A DNA stretch of 64,000 bases from Acidobacteriota bacterium (GCA_021324935.1 JAJPIE010000043.1:16263-80262), one strand, 5' to 3'. Counted from the first letter of the stretch, positions 33,139 to 42,448 are shown. The notes: generated by a model from the sequence alone, not told the origin. Made by a program: numbers and translations.

Positions 33139-34973
33139 GCGGCTTCTTTGGCATTGTTCGCACCGACGGTGCGCCGGTGGATCCGGCGCTCCTGGAGCGC
33201 GTTTCGCGCAACCTGGAATTCCGTGGGCCCGACGGAAACCATGTCTGGGTGAAGGAAAATTTCGGCGCCTGCTCCACCTTTCTGGAAACAGGCACACTCC
33301 ATCAAACTCGAAATCTGCCGCTCTCGATCGATGGGCGCTATTGGGTCATTGGCGAAATTCGTCTGGATGGGAGAAGGGAACTCGCCGCGGAGCTGCGTGA
33401 GAAGGGTGAGCAGGCTACCGAAGAAACGCCGGATGCGGAGCTTGTGCTGAGAAGCTGGCGCGCGTGGGGCCGGGCCTCGTTTGGGAAAATCCTGGGCGAT
33501 TTTTCGTTCGGTTTGTGGGACGCCGCGTGCGGATTCCTTTACTGTGCGCGGGATTTTGCGGGTGCGCGGCCGTTTTATTACGCGCGAGGTCAGGGAGTTT
33601 TTTGTTTCTCGAACACGCTTTCCCTCTTGCCGGGAATTCCGGGAATTGCCGATGAAATCGATGAACGCTTCGTTTATGACTTTCTTTTGAACGGACCTAC
33701 CGAAGATCCGGAACTTACAGTGTGGCGTTCCGTGCGCCGGCTGCCTCCCGCGCATCGTATCTACGTGGCAAACGGAAAGTTGGAGGTGCGGCGCTTCCTG
33801 CACCTGCCCATCGAAGAACCGTTGAATCTGAAGCAGCCTCAGGAATACGTGGATGCTTTTCGGGAAATTTTCGAACGCGCCGTGGCCGATCGCCTGCCTC
33901 AGGGCAAAAGTTCGTTTTATCTGAGCGGCGGCCTGGATTCGTCCTCCGTCTGTGCCATGGCCAAATGCGCAGCTCCGCAGCGAGTTTTGTCGGGAGAATT
34001 CAAAGCCTTCACGGTGAGTTGGCGCCCATTATTTGACGATCCCGAGCCGGAATGCGCCCGCAACACAGCGAATTACCTGGGACTGGATCACGAAATCGTG
34101 CAGGACGACCGCAGTCTGCCGGACGAAGAAGCCGCCGCGCCGCCCAGCCCGGAACCTACGGCAGAACTCTTTTTGGAAAGCGCGCTCCAGTTCTACCGCG
34201 TGGTTGCGGAACACTCCCGGGTGGTGCTTTCCGGTGATGGAGGCGACAACGTCCTCACCGGCCGCGCCTGGCCATTTCTCAAGTACCTTTGGGCCCGGGG
34301 AGATTGGAGCGGCATCCTGCGAAAACTGAGCACCTACGTTCTCCAGACGGGTAGAATGCCGCATTTAGGAGGCGGATTTCGGACCAGGCTGCGCGTATGG
34401 ACACATCCTTCTGAAACCCAGAACACCGTGCCTGCCTGGCTGAACGAGGATTTTGCCAGGCGCATGCAAATGGATTTGCAAAACAGCGCGGGGCCGAAGG
34501 AATCGCTTCCAGCGCATCCTGTACATCCATTCGCATATCAGGGCTTGCACTCCGGGTTTTGGGGTGGCGTTTTGGAGGAGGAGGACGCCGGCTGGACTCG
34601 GGTCAATCTGGAGACTCGTGCGCCCTTTCTCGACCTAAGACTGCTCAGATTTCTGTTGCGGCTGCCCCCTGTACCGTGGTGCATGCACAAAGAGCTCACG
34701 AGGCGTGCAATGATTGGTCGCCTCCCCGTGGACATTCTGAAGAGGCGCAAGACCCCACTCTTGCAGGACCCGCTAGAGGTCTGCCAACGAACCAGGCGGT
34801 GGCGCCCCACCAGTAACAAAAATCCAGCCAAAGCCATTTCAAAGTTTGTAAAATGGGATAGCTGGACTGCAACTTTAGAAAATTCCAAGGGTTTAGTATC
34901 GAGGGAAATTCTTTATCCTCTCTTCCTCAGCCGCTGGCTTAAAGTCGTTGAAAACGCCATGGGGATTCAGTAG
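33135..34973 (+). CDS. Lasso cyclase C (asparagine-synthetase-like)
   Basis: The 612-residue protein resembles class-B asparagine synthetase but begins MSGFFGIV: Ser replaces the Cys2 that true glutamine-dependent enzymes need, as in lasso cyclases. The ATP-pyrophosphatase loop SGGLDSSSV is at 264-272 and a second motif SGDGGDN at 366-372 replaces the usual SGxGGDE. It should adenylate an Asp/Glu side chain of the core and let the N-terminal amine attack it, closing the macrolactam over the threaded tail. Its ATG overlaps the B2 stop; the precursor gene starts 26 bases after its stop. Confidence 0.93.
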   Translation: MSGFFGIVRTDGAPVDPALLERVSRNLEFRGPDGNHVWVKENFGACSTFLETGTLHQTRNLPLSIDGRYWVIGEIRLDGRRELAAELREKGEQATEETPDAELVLRSWRAWGRASFGKILGDFSFGLWDAACGFLYCARDFAGARPFYYARGQGVFCFSNTLSLLPGIPGIADEIDERFVYDFLLNGPTEDPELTVWRSVRRLPPAHRIYVANGKLEVRRFLHLPIEEPLNLKQPQEYVDAFREIFERAVADRLPQGKSSFYLSGGLDSSSVCAMAKCAAPQRVLSGEFKAFTVSWRPLFDDPEPECARNTANYLGLDHEIVQDDRSLPDEEAAAPPSPEPTAELFLESALQFYRVVAEHSRVVLSGDGGDNVLTGRAWPFLKYLWARGDWSGILRKLSTYVLQTGRMPHLGGGFRTRLRVWTHPSETQNTVPAWLNEDFARRMQMDLQNSAGPKESLPAHPVHPFAYQGLHSGFWGGVLEEEDAGWTRVNLETRAPFLDLRLLRFLLRLPPVPWCMHKELTRRAMIGRLPVDILKRRKTPLLQDPLEVCQRTRRWRPTSNKNPAKAISKFVKWDSWTATLENSKGLVSREILYPLFLSRWLKVVENAMGIQ

Positions 34974-34999
34974 AGTCTATTTATAGCAGAGGGGCCTGA

Positions 35000-35149
35000 A
35001 TGAAGCCGGTGCCGGATCAAGTGTCGAAAAAGCCGTATCAACCTCCCAAACTGCATGTTTATGGCAACCTTGCGGAAATGACGCAGTCTACGGGACGTAT
35101 CGGAAAGGCTGACGGCGCCAAGACTGGGGTTAAACGCCATACTGGTTAG
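35000..35149 (+). CDS. Lasso peptide precursor A
   Basis: This 49-codon gene lies between the cyclase and kinase genes. It has AGAGGGG five bases before the ATG. Residues 13-28 match the lasso leader rule exactly: Tyr13, Pro16, Leu18, Gly22, Thr28 (Y-x2-P-x-L-x3-G-x5-T). With Thr28 at position -2 the leader ends at Gln29 and the core is STGRIGKADGAKTGVKRHTG. Asp38 is core position 9, so a Ser1-Asp9 ring is predicted with an 11-residue tail. Starting at Gly32 would give a 7-residue ring, less consistent with the Thr rule. The core has six basic residues and one acidic, and is Gly-rich with no aromatic apart from His: an unusual composition. Confidence 0.9.
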   Translation: MKPVPDQVSKKPYQPPKLHVYGNLAEMTQSTGRIGKADGAKTGVKRHTG

Positions 35150-35178
35150 TGAACTGCTAGCCTCATTTCTTCGCTTCA

Positions 35179-36204
35179 TTGAATCTCGTGAGTTATTCCT
35201 ACCTCGTTTACGGGCTTAAAGTCGAGTCGTCCAGCCGCATCGAGGCTCTCCAATCGACCTTATCCGATTCCCCCGAAATCGACTTATATTTTGAAGACGG
35301 GCCGGAGCCCGAATGGGCAAGCACGCTGCTTACACTACCCGTGGAAATCGTCAGACGCCGGATGGAACCTGTCGGAGCGGCCGATCCGTCGGTTTTGCTG
35401 AAGCGGCTTGGCGAGGAGCAGGGGTTTGAGCTCTGCTATTCCGATGGGGTGCGCTTCGTTACCGACGGAAATGCAACGCGGGTGTGGGGCTCGCGGCCGC
35501 CCGGGATGGCGTCCGAAGAATTGATGCTCTATTTGCTGGGCCCGGTCATGGGTTTCGTGCTTCGGCGGCGGAAAATTCCGTGCCTGCATGCCAGTGCGAT
35601 CGAGTTCCAGGATCATGCCATTTGCCTTTGTGGGGAGGCGGGCTTCGGAAAGTCCACAACTGCCGCGGCGCTGGCCCTGCGCGGATTGGGCGTCATTGCG
35701 GAAGACATCGTTGCCCTGGAAGAGGTGCATGGGGTATTTCTGGCGGTGCCGGGCTATCCACGCGTCTGCTTGTGGCCGGAGAGCGTGCAGATGCTCCTGG
35801 GACGCGAAGACGCACTGCCTCTGATCATGCAGGGTTGGGAGAAGCGGTATCTCACTCTCGAAGGGCAACCCGCCAGATTTGCGGCCAGAAAAGCGCCGGC
35901 CAGCATCGTGTATCTTATTGCTCCACGAACCAGGGAAGGGACCGCGCCGCGCATCGAGAACATCTCCGGCCGGGAAGCAGTGCTTGAGCTGGTTCGCAAT
36001 ACCTATATGAATTGGGCGTTGGGCCGTGAGCAGCGGGCCGCGGAGTTCGACACCCTTTGCCGCCTGGTGGAACGCGTGGAGGTTCGCCGTTTGGTGCCCC
36101 ATGCGGAGCCGGGAAAGATCCGGGAACTGTGCGACGTGATTTTGGCCGATGCCGAAGCGGTTCTTTCCCGGCAAAAAAGTTCTTCAGCCTCGATGCATCG
36201 CTAG
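35179..36204 (+). CDS. HPr-kinase-like protein of the lasso cluster
   Basis: A 341-residue protein whose C-half resembles HPr kinase: PCLHASAIE (His137), P-loop GEAGFGKST (152-160) and AEDIVAL (Asp176). The N-terminal 110 residues are family-specific. In lasso clusters of the paeninodin type such kinases phosphorylate the precursor's C-terminal serine. Here the core ends HTG, so the acceptor must differ (Thr48, Thr42, Thr31 or Ser30 of the precursor), or the protein has another role. The start is TTG 35179 or GTG 35188; neither has a clear Shine-Dalgarno. It starts 29 bases after the precursor. Confidence 0.85.
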   Translation: MNLVSYSYLVYGLKVESSSRIEALQSTLSDSPEIDLYFEDGPEPEWASTLLTLPVEIVRRRMEPVGAADPSVLLKRLGEEQGFELCYSDGVRFVTDGNATRVWGSRPPGMASEELMLYLLGPVMGFVLRRRKIPCLHASAIEFQDHAICLCGEAGFGKSTTAAALALRGLGVIAEDIVALEEVHGVFLAVPGYPRVCLWPESVQMLLGREDALPLIMQGWEKRYLTLEGQPARFAARKAPASIVYLIAPRTREGTAPRIENISGREAVLELVRNTYMNWALGREQRAAEFDTLCRLVERVEVRRLVPHAEPGKIRELCDVILADAEAVLSRQKSSSASMHR

Positions 36205-36225
36205 AATTTTCTTTTCACCAAAAGA

Positions 36226-37476
36226 TTGGCTGGAACATTTCTGCCCCGTCTACCGGATCAGCCGGCCCCGACTGCACGGGTGTACACTGCTACCAACCAG
36301 TCTTGGGAGCCGCTTCTGACGCAAATTTCCCCACTCGAGACCAAGTCACTCGAAACCGAGTGGAAATTTCTCCGTGTGTGCGCGTGTCCGCTTCCGATCG
36401 CGTCAAGCGAACCATTGGAATCGACGGCCAATCTCGATTGGGACTTTTTGATGGAGCTTGCGGAGGGGCACCGCGTCGTCGGCGTACTCGCATCGCGCTT
36501 GAAGGAAATGAAATTTTCCGGCGTCCCAGCCGGCGCCCGGGAGAAATTGCAGAACCGCATGCGGGCACAGCACCTCTTCAGCTTGAGCATGACCGCGGAC
36601 CTTTTTCGCATCCTTGAAATTTTTGCAAAGACGGGGATTGAAGCGCTGCTCCTCAAAGGGCCGGTGGTATCCGTGCTCGCCTACGGTGATCCCGCGATCC
36701 GCAGTTACGTGGACCTGGACCTTCTGGTGCGCCACGAGGCGGTTCTCGAAGCCTCCCGCGTCATGGCCGGGCTGGGATGGGAGGCCGGCGTTCCGGAAGC
36801 GGCAATTCTTGCGGGTAAAATTCCCGGCGAATATCTCTTCTCGCGCCCGGGCACGAAACAAATGATCGAACTCCACACGGAAAAAACCTTCCGCTACTAT
36901 CCGCGGCCCATGCGTGTGAACGACTTGTTTGCGCGACAGCGGCGGATCGTTTTCGACGGCCGGGAAGTTCCCACGCTGAGCCTGGAGGATGAGTTCGTCC
37001 TCAACTGCATTCACGGCGCCAAGCATTTCTGGGAGCGCTTGATGTGGTCCGCCGATGTGGCCGCGATGGTCGCGCGCCATCCGGAGATCGACTGGAAGCG
37101 GACGCGGGAAGCGGCGGCGGACGTGGCCGCCGAGCGCATGCTGCGGGTGGCGTTGCTGCTGAGCGAGTCGCTGCTATGTGTCCCGGTACCGCTGGATATG
37201 CAATCCAGTTCCCACAGCGATGCTACGGCCAGGGACTTGGTGCGCCAGATCCTGACTTGGATGCCTTATGCCGGCTACAACGCGCCTCCGCTGGCGCAAC
37301 GCGCGATGTTTCGATGGAAGATGGGTGGGGGCGGAGCAAGCGGAACCGCATATCTGATGCGGCTTTCCCTCTCCACCACGGAAGACGATTGGACCGAGGG
37401 CCAGCAAGGTTCGCGCCTGCTGGAGATGGCGCGGAGACCAATCCGATTGATGCGCAAATACGGTCAGGGCAGCTAA
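36226..37476 (+). CDS. NTP_transf_5-type nucleotidyltransferase of the lasso cluster
   Basis: A 416-residue member of the uncharacterised nucleotidyltransferase family (PF14907 type). Key region: ALLLKGPVVSVLAYGDPAIR followed by SYVDLDLLVR, where the DxD (residues DLDLL) should bind metal-nucleotide; a later LEDEFVLNCIHGAKHFWERL block is typical. Such genes accompany HprK-like genes in lasso clusters, but the reaction is unknown; nucleotidyl or phosphoryl transfer to the peptide is possible. The start is a TTG 21 bases after the kinase stop; GTG 36280 is another option. A bidirectional terminator lies 49 bases after the stop. Confidence 0.82.
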   Translation: MAGTFLPRLPDQPAPTARVYTATNQSWEPLLTQISPLETKSLETEWKFLRVCACPLPIASSEPLESTANLDWDFLMELAEGHRVVGVLASRLKEMKFSGVPAGAREKLQNRMRAQHLFSLSMTADLFRILEIFAKTGIEALLLKGPVVSVLAYGDPAIRSYVDLDLLVRHEAVLEASRVMAGLGWEAGVPEAAILAGKIPGEYLFSRPGTKQMIELHTEKTFRYYPRPMRVNDLFARQRRIVFDGREVPTLSLEDEFVLNCIHGAKHFWERLMWSADVAAMVARHPEIDWKRTREAAADVAAERMLRVALLLSESLLCVPVPLDMQSSSHSDATARDLVRQILTWMPYAGYNAPPLAQRAMFRWKMGGGGASGTAYLMRLSLSTTEDDWTEGQQGSRLLEMARRPIRLMRKYGQGS

Positions 37477-37525
37477 GCCGATTTCTCGATTTGAATCAGG
37501 GCTACGGACATTGCGAAAAAAGGAG

Positions 37526-37554
37526 GCCCGGCTCACAACGTAGGCGAGCCGGGC
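37526..37554. terminator. Bidirectional terminator between lasso and stress operons
   Basis: GCCCGGCTC (37526-37534) pairs perfectly with GAGCCGGGC (37546-37554) over 11 bases. On the plus strand ATTTTTG follows; on the minus strand the hairpin is followed by CTCCTTTTTTCGC. It therefore can end both the lasso operon and the minus-strand PDZ operon. Confidence 0.85.
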
Positions 37555-37574
37555 ATTTTTGTCTGCACGGAATT

Positions 37575-38630
37575 TCAGATACTGGTGTGATCGGAGAAGA
37601 AGTGTTCTTCCTGTTCTTGGCGCTGAGGGAGTTCCACGGAGACGCTCATCGCGGCTTTATTGCGCAGCACGCCGAGCTTGATCGATTTTTCGTCGCGCTT
37701 GGTCATCAGCTTTTCGCGCAATTCGCTGGCGCTGCGTACCCGCTCGCCATCCATGCTGGTGATGACGTCTCCCACCTTCAGGCCCGCTTTTGCAGCGGGG
37801 GAATCGCCGAAGACGTTGCGCACCAGCACGCCCTCTCCGTCTGGCGCGCCAAAGAAATGCCCGAAGTCGCCTTCGAGGCTCTCGGCATCGATGCCAAGCA
37901 GCGGATGATCGGGCGAAACCATGGTGAATGTACGGAGGTGGTCCAGTCCGGAGAGATCCGGCATTGCGGGCAGCACCGGCATCTTGAACGCAAACGCATT
38001 CGGCCCGCCGAGCGCCTTCAAGCCGCTCATTTCCGGTTTGCCCAGCGTCACTTTCACGCTCTGCGTGCGCCCATCACGCCAGATGGTGAGATTCGCGGTG
38101 CGCCCGGCCGGAATTTCGCGGATCATGCGGCGGAATTGCTGAGTGCCTTCAACGCGCTGGCCGTTGATTTCCAGAACAACGTCGTTCGTCTTCAACCCGG
38201 CTTTCGCCGCGGGGCTATCCGGCACGATTTTCTCAAGCACGGCGCCGCGTTCTTCGGGGAGCTTCAACTGTTTCATCGTGTCGGTGGAAACTTCGGAGAC
38301 TCCAACGCCAAGCCAGCCGCCCGAGGTGGTGAAGAACTGGACATCTTCTTCATCGTCCAGATCGTTGGAATCGTTATGAACGCGGACTTTCGGATTTTCA
38401 TCCTGAAGTTCATTTGCGAGATTGGCCACCCGGTCGCGAAGGACCTCCAACCGCTCCGCGAATTCCGCCCGTGGCAAAGTCTGCATGACGACGTCGCCTT
38501 CCGCGCAATCCGTCGATGGCGGCGCCGGTGTCGCCGGGTCCTGTTTTTGCCTGGAAGATCCCGGCAAGGCGACCAGCGTGATGCCCAATGCACCCAAGCC
38601 GAGAATGGTCCACATGTTCCGATGATTCAT
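37575..38630 (-). CDS. Exported protein with two PDZ domains
   Basis: The 351-residue protein has an N-terminal membrane/signal segment (MWTILGLGALGITLVALPG) and two PDZ domains: WLGVGVSEVS to KVTLG (about 105-200) and HPLLGIDAESL to LGVLRNKAAMSV (about 240-335), each with SPAAKAGLK-x-x-DV. No protease domain is attached, so it is a periplasmic peptide-binding adaptor, perhaps for RseP/DegP-like signalling. It is the last gene of a minus-strand series headed by an ECF sigma factor, 40 bases after the DUF4097 gene. Confidence 0.88.
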   Translation of the reverse strand: MNHRNMWTILGLGALGITLVALPGSSRQKQDPATPAPPSTDCAEGDVVMQTLPRAEFAERLEVLRDRVANLANELQDENPKVRVHNDSNDLDDEEDVQFFTTSGGWLGVGVSEVSTDTMKQLKLPEERGAVLEKIVPDSPAAKAGLKTNDVVLEINGQRVEGTQQFRRMIREIPAGRTANLTIWRDGRTQSVKVTLGKPEMSGLKALGGPNAFAFKMPVLPAMPDLSGLDHLRTFTMVSPDHPLLGIDAESLEGDFGHFFGAPDGEGVLVRNVFGDSPAAKAGLKVGDVITSMDGERVRSASELREKLMTKRDEKSIKLGVLRNKAAMSVSVELPQRQEQEEHFFSDHTSI

Positions 38631-38670
38631 AGGTCGTTCTTCTCCTTTGCTGGTTTAGACGCGGGAGAAC

Positions 38671-39438
38671 CTAAATTGTCGACCGCAGCGCCACGACGCG
38701 AATCGCGCCGTTCACGGTGCCCAGCCGGATGGGAGAGCCGCCTTTGCCGAGCCGCCCGTGCAGCACGCGAGGCTGGATGGCTCCTTCCATCACAAAAGGA
38801 AGATCCGTGGAGAAGCTGCCGTTCATGCAGCGGGCTTCCAAATCGGCCTGGGAGTCGGCCGGAATCGCCAGCAACACGGAGCCGTTGGTAGTCTCCGCTT
38901 GCGTGCTGTGCGAGCCGGAAGGGTGCTTCAATTCCACGTAGACGTTGCCATTGGTTGTGCGCGCATGGAGATCGCCGCTGCTCTCGTAGACTTCGATGTT
39001 GCCGTTGACGGTGTGGAGATCGCCGAGCGAGTCGAGGTCTTTCACACGCAGTGTTCCGTTCACCGTGTTGATGTGCTTCAAAAGCGTTCGCCGGGGCACG
39101 TGGACGGTGTATTCCACGGCAACTTCGACGCCTTGCTCCGACGGATAGCGCGTCGAAATTGAGAGTTTATCGGGCGTCGAATCGACGTCGATGGAAACCA
39201 GATCGAGTTTCGACTCCTGGTCCGGCGTGGTCTTTACGGCGCGCACCTCCACTTCGTCTTTGTCCCAGCCCTCAATACGCACGGTGCCATTGATGTTGTT
39301 GAGTTCCAGGCTTCCATCGGGCTTTAAGTGATAGGTTTGCGCGAATTCGCGCGTCACCCCGTAACTTGCCGGAATCACCAGCAGGGATGCGGCCAGAACA
39401 GTCAGACCAAGCGAGCAGAACGCGGAGCGAAACTTCAT
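38671..39438 (-). CDS. DUF4097-family exported beta-repeat protein
   Basis: A 255-residue exported protein: signal peptide MKFRSAFCSLGLTVLAASLL, then short beta repeats (ELNNINGTVRIEGWDKDEVEV, HINTVNGTLRVKDLDSLGDL, HTVNGNIEVYESSG, RTTNGNVYVEL, ETTNGSVLLAI, GTVNGAIRVV), each centred on N-G. This is the DUF4097 putative adhesin/solenoid fold. Function is unknown. It is flanked by a larger DUF4097-like gene and a PDZ gene on the same strand. Confidence 0.85.
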   Translation of the reverse strand: MKFRSAFCSLGLTVLAASLLVIPASYGVTREFAQTYHLKPDGSLELNNINGTVRIEGWDKDEVEVRAVKTTPDQESKLDLVSIDVDSTPDKLSISTRYPSEQGVEVAVEYTVHVPRRTLLKHINTVNGTLRVKDLDSLGDLHTVNGNIEVYESSGDLHARTTNGNVYVELKHPSGSHSTQAETTNGSVLLAIPADSQADLEARCMNGSFSTDLPFVMEGAIQPRVLHGRLGKGGSPIRLGTVNGAIRVVALRSTI

Positions 39439-39517
39439 ACTGCCTCCTTCGCGGACAATTCGTACCTCTACCCCAAGACCATAACCAAATCCGAAGCGCC
39501 CGGCCCGGCTTTCCCCG

Positions 39518-41308
39518 CTAGCGGAGCTGGAAATTAAAAGCCAAACTCGTGATTACATCCACCTTCCTGCCGCAAATATCTTCGGGCGCCACCCGCCAAT
39601 GCTGGAGCGCCGCGCGCGCGGCATCCACCAGCGCGGGCTCGCCCTCCAAAACCTTTTCCACTTCGAGCGTTCCATCGGTCTTCGCACGCACCTGCAAAAC
39701 CACGACGCCTTGGATTCCGGCCAGGCGCGCGAGCTTCGGATAGTCGGGCGCCGGGGAAACGATCAGGTGCTTCTTGAATTCTTCGGGATCCTCGTGAATG
39801 CCGCCGAACAAGGTGATTTGCAGGCGGTTTTTCCACGCGTCCCACCAATCGGCGCCGCCGGTGCACGGGGCAGCCGCCGTCGCGGTTTGCGGGGGCGGGG
39901 CGCTCATGCTCGGGCCGGGTTCGTCGAAGCCCGTCAGGCTCAGCTTCTCCGCCAGCCGCTGCTTTTGCTCCTCCTGCAGGCTTCGGCGCAATGCCATCTG
40001 CTCGTCCACATATTGCAGTCGAATCTTGCCGCCGACGCTGCGCAGCCGAAGCACGGCGCCTCCGCCGTTTAAGGCGCCTGAGGCGTGCACCGGGCCGTCG
40101 TCGTTCGATTGCAGGTTCAATCCCAGCGCGGGATCGGCTTCGATGCGATCAGGGCCGCCATCTTCCACACTGGCGTCGATGGTGGCGGCTAGATTTCGTG
40201 GGAGGAACACGACGATGTCCCCGGAGACGGAAGCCAATTGCGAAGGACCCGGCAAACGCACGGGCTGCGACGCGTCACCCGATTCCGGAGTAATCCACGC
40301 CGTGATGTTGCCGTTGCCGGTGGCGGCGCGAACAACGTTGGAAACCCGGGTTAAGCAGATCCCACCGCCGCTGGTTTCCACTTCCATGGGGCCGGAAACG
40401 TACATCACGCGAACGCCGCCGCCGCCGGTCTCCGCATGCACCGAGCCATGGACTTCGCCGAAATCGATTTGGCCGCCCCCGGTGCGCACGCCGACTACCG
40501 CGCCTGCCTCGCCGACGGTGATATTGCCGCCGTCGGTTTCAAGTTGCGCGGCTCCCTTGATGTGCGCCGCGCGAATGTGCCCGCCGCCGGAATGCAGCTT
40601 GGCGTTGCCCGCAATATCGCGCGCCTGGATGAAGCCGCCTGCGGTATAGGCATCGAGGTCACCCATCACGTCGAGTACGGTGATGTGTCCGCCCTGGGTT
40701 TCGATTTTTGCCGCCGGCGCGCCTTTAGCGGCGGAGGCGCGGCCGTAAATCCCGATGCGGCCGGTGGTGACGTTCCCGCCTTCCGTTACCAGAAGCGCAC
40801 GGCCGCCGATGTCGCCGGTTTGAATGTCGCCCGCACCAGTGTGAACCTCCACCGAGAAACTCGCGGGAACGTACACCGTGTACTGCACCCAGAACTGGGC
40901 GTTGCGCGCGGCGGGGCCACGCATGCGCGGAAGAAATCCATTGAGCAGAATGGTCCCATTCGCACTGCGGAGGTTCAGATTGAAATGATCGAAGAGGAAT
41001 TGCGAAGCCGGCGCTGGGGCATCGGTTTCCAGATGCACCGAGTACCGCACGATGCCGGATTCCGCAGCGGACTGCGGCACGATATGCACGGAACCCATGT
41101 CCGCCATCAGTGAAAACGCCCGGGCGTCGCCAGTTTGGATTTGACCCGTGCGGTCCGCCGAGGCGTGAGCCGGAACATTTTCGGGGAAAGGCGGAGACGA
41201 GAGAGACAGAGAACCCGCAAGGGAGAATATGGCGCATGCGCCAATCCCAAGAATGCGCCAGCCAAGGCGAAAGCGTCCCGGTTCGATAGTGGAGGCTTGC
41301 AACTTCAT
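39518..41308 (-). CDS. DUF4097-like beta-solenoid fused to a TonB C-terminal domain
   Basis: ATG 41308 (GGAAG eight bases upstream) gives 596 residues. A transmembrane/signal segment (LGWRILGIGACAIFSLAGSL) is followed by a long solenoid with Gly-Gly repeats (VTEGGNVTTGRIG, ETQGGHITVLDV, HSGGGHIRAAHI, ETDGGNITVGEA, RTGGGQIDFGEV, ETGGGGVRVMYV). The last 90 residues form a TonB_C domain (APDYPKLARLAGIQGVVVLQV, VDAARAALQHWRV). The combination suggests a periplasmic sensor or linker that contacts an outer-membrane receptor. It lies 31 bases after the anti-sigma gene and is probably co-transcribed. Confidence 0.8.
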   Translation of the reverse strand: MKLQASTIEPGRFRLGWRILGIGACAIFSLAGSLSLSSPPFPENVPAHASADRTGQIQTGDARAFSLMADMGSVHIVPQSAAESGIVRYSVHLETDAPAPASQFLFDHFNLNLRSANGTILLNGFLPRMRGPAARNAQFWVQYTVYVPASFSVEVHTGAGDIQTGDIGGRALLVTEGGNVTTGRIGIYGRASAAKGAPAAKIETQGGHITVLDVMGDLDAYTAGGFIQARDIAGNAKLHSGGGHIRAAHIKGAAQLETDGGNITVGEAGAVVGVRTGGGQIDFGEVHGSVHAETGGGGVRVMYVSGPMEVETSGGGICLTRVSNVVRAATGNGNITAWITPESGDASQPVRLPGPSQLASVSGDIVVFLPRNLAATIDASVEDGGPDRIEADPALGLNLQSNDDGPVHASGALNGGGAVLRLRSVGGKIRLQYVDEQMALRRSLQEEQKQRLAEKLSLTGFDEPGPSMSAPPPQTATAAAPCTGGADWWDAWKNRLQITLFGGIHEDPEEFKKHLIVSPAPDYPKLARLAGIQGVVVLQVRAKTDGTLEVEKVLEGEPALVDAARAALQHWRVAPEDICGRKVDVITSLAFNFQLR

Positions 41309-41339
41309 CCGATGCACTTCCTGATCGTTCCGAACCGTA

Positions 41340-42448
41340 TCACTGATCGCCGCGGGCGCTAAGCTGACGCAGGGCGGCAGCGCTGCGCAACCGCACATAG
41401 CGGCTCGGATCGCGATGCTGCAAAACTTCCAGTTCCCGGATTACCGAACTCAGCGAGGAGTTTTGCGCGTCGCCGGCGGCATTTGCCGGAAGGACGTTGC
41501 CGTCGCCCAGCGGGTTCACAGCCGGGAGGACGACGTTTTCGCCGTGGGAGTCCGAATTTTCCAGGGAACTCACCAGCAGATTCACCGCTTCCACGCGGAC
41601 GCCGGGATTCGTATCGTGCTTCAGCGTGTCGAGCAAAACCTCGCGCACCTGGTCCTCCGACGTGGAGTCGCGCAATGCTTCCAGGGCTTTCAGGCGCACC
41701 GCGGGATTCTGATCCTTGCGCGCGGCGGCCAGCAGCGCGCTGCGGACTTCCGAGTCCTTCGCGCGCGCCTTCAGCGCGTCCAGGCAGTCTAGGCGCATCC
41801 CGGGATCGAAACGCTCGCCATTTTTCACCACATAGGTGAGCACGCGGCGAACATCGGAATCGTCTAAGCTGCCGGTGAGCTCCATTGGCTGCTCGGCGTT
41901 CAACTGTACGCGGACATTTTGCGCGCCGCTTCCCGCAGCGGGCATGAAGTTGATTCCCGCGACGGCCATCTTGGAAAGTTGAGCATCGGAAATGTGGGGA
42001 CCCGGGCGCACATTCACGGCCAGATCCAGCGGATTCGCGCCGTCGCGGGCGACATACCATTGCGAGCCCTGCACGCCGGCCAGCACTCCCACGAGCACGA
42101 GCGCCGCGCCGCTCCATACGGGACGAAGCGCCATCCACCGGCGGAAGGCGCTTAAGACTGGAGTCTTTTCCAGCACTGCCGGCCGAACGATGTCGTCCAG
42201 GCTCTCAGCCAGTTCGCTGCGACATTGCGAAAGCACGATGCCGGCGGTGTCCAGGCGATCGGCGTCCTGGGGCTGGGAGGCCAGAAAAGCGTGAAAATTC
42301 CTTTCTTGGGCAAGCTGCTCGCTGCAGGCAGCGCAAACGGCAAGATGCTGCTCGATGAGCGCCGATTCCTGCTGATCGGCTTCGCCGCAAACGTAGAAAA
42401 CCAGCAGCGGCGCAACCTGCTCGCAAATGTTGCGCGGTTCCAGCGGCT

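Noticed and set aside
33135..34973. Genuine asparagine synthetase (asnB)
   Set aside because: Cys2 is Ser, the second synthetase motif is altered and it is flanked by lasso B2 and a lasso precursor.
35000..35100. Core start at Gly32 (7-residue ring to Asp38)
   Set aside because: It conflicts with the conserved Thr at position -2; kept only as an alternative for testing.
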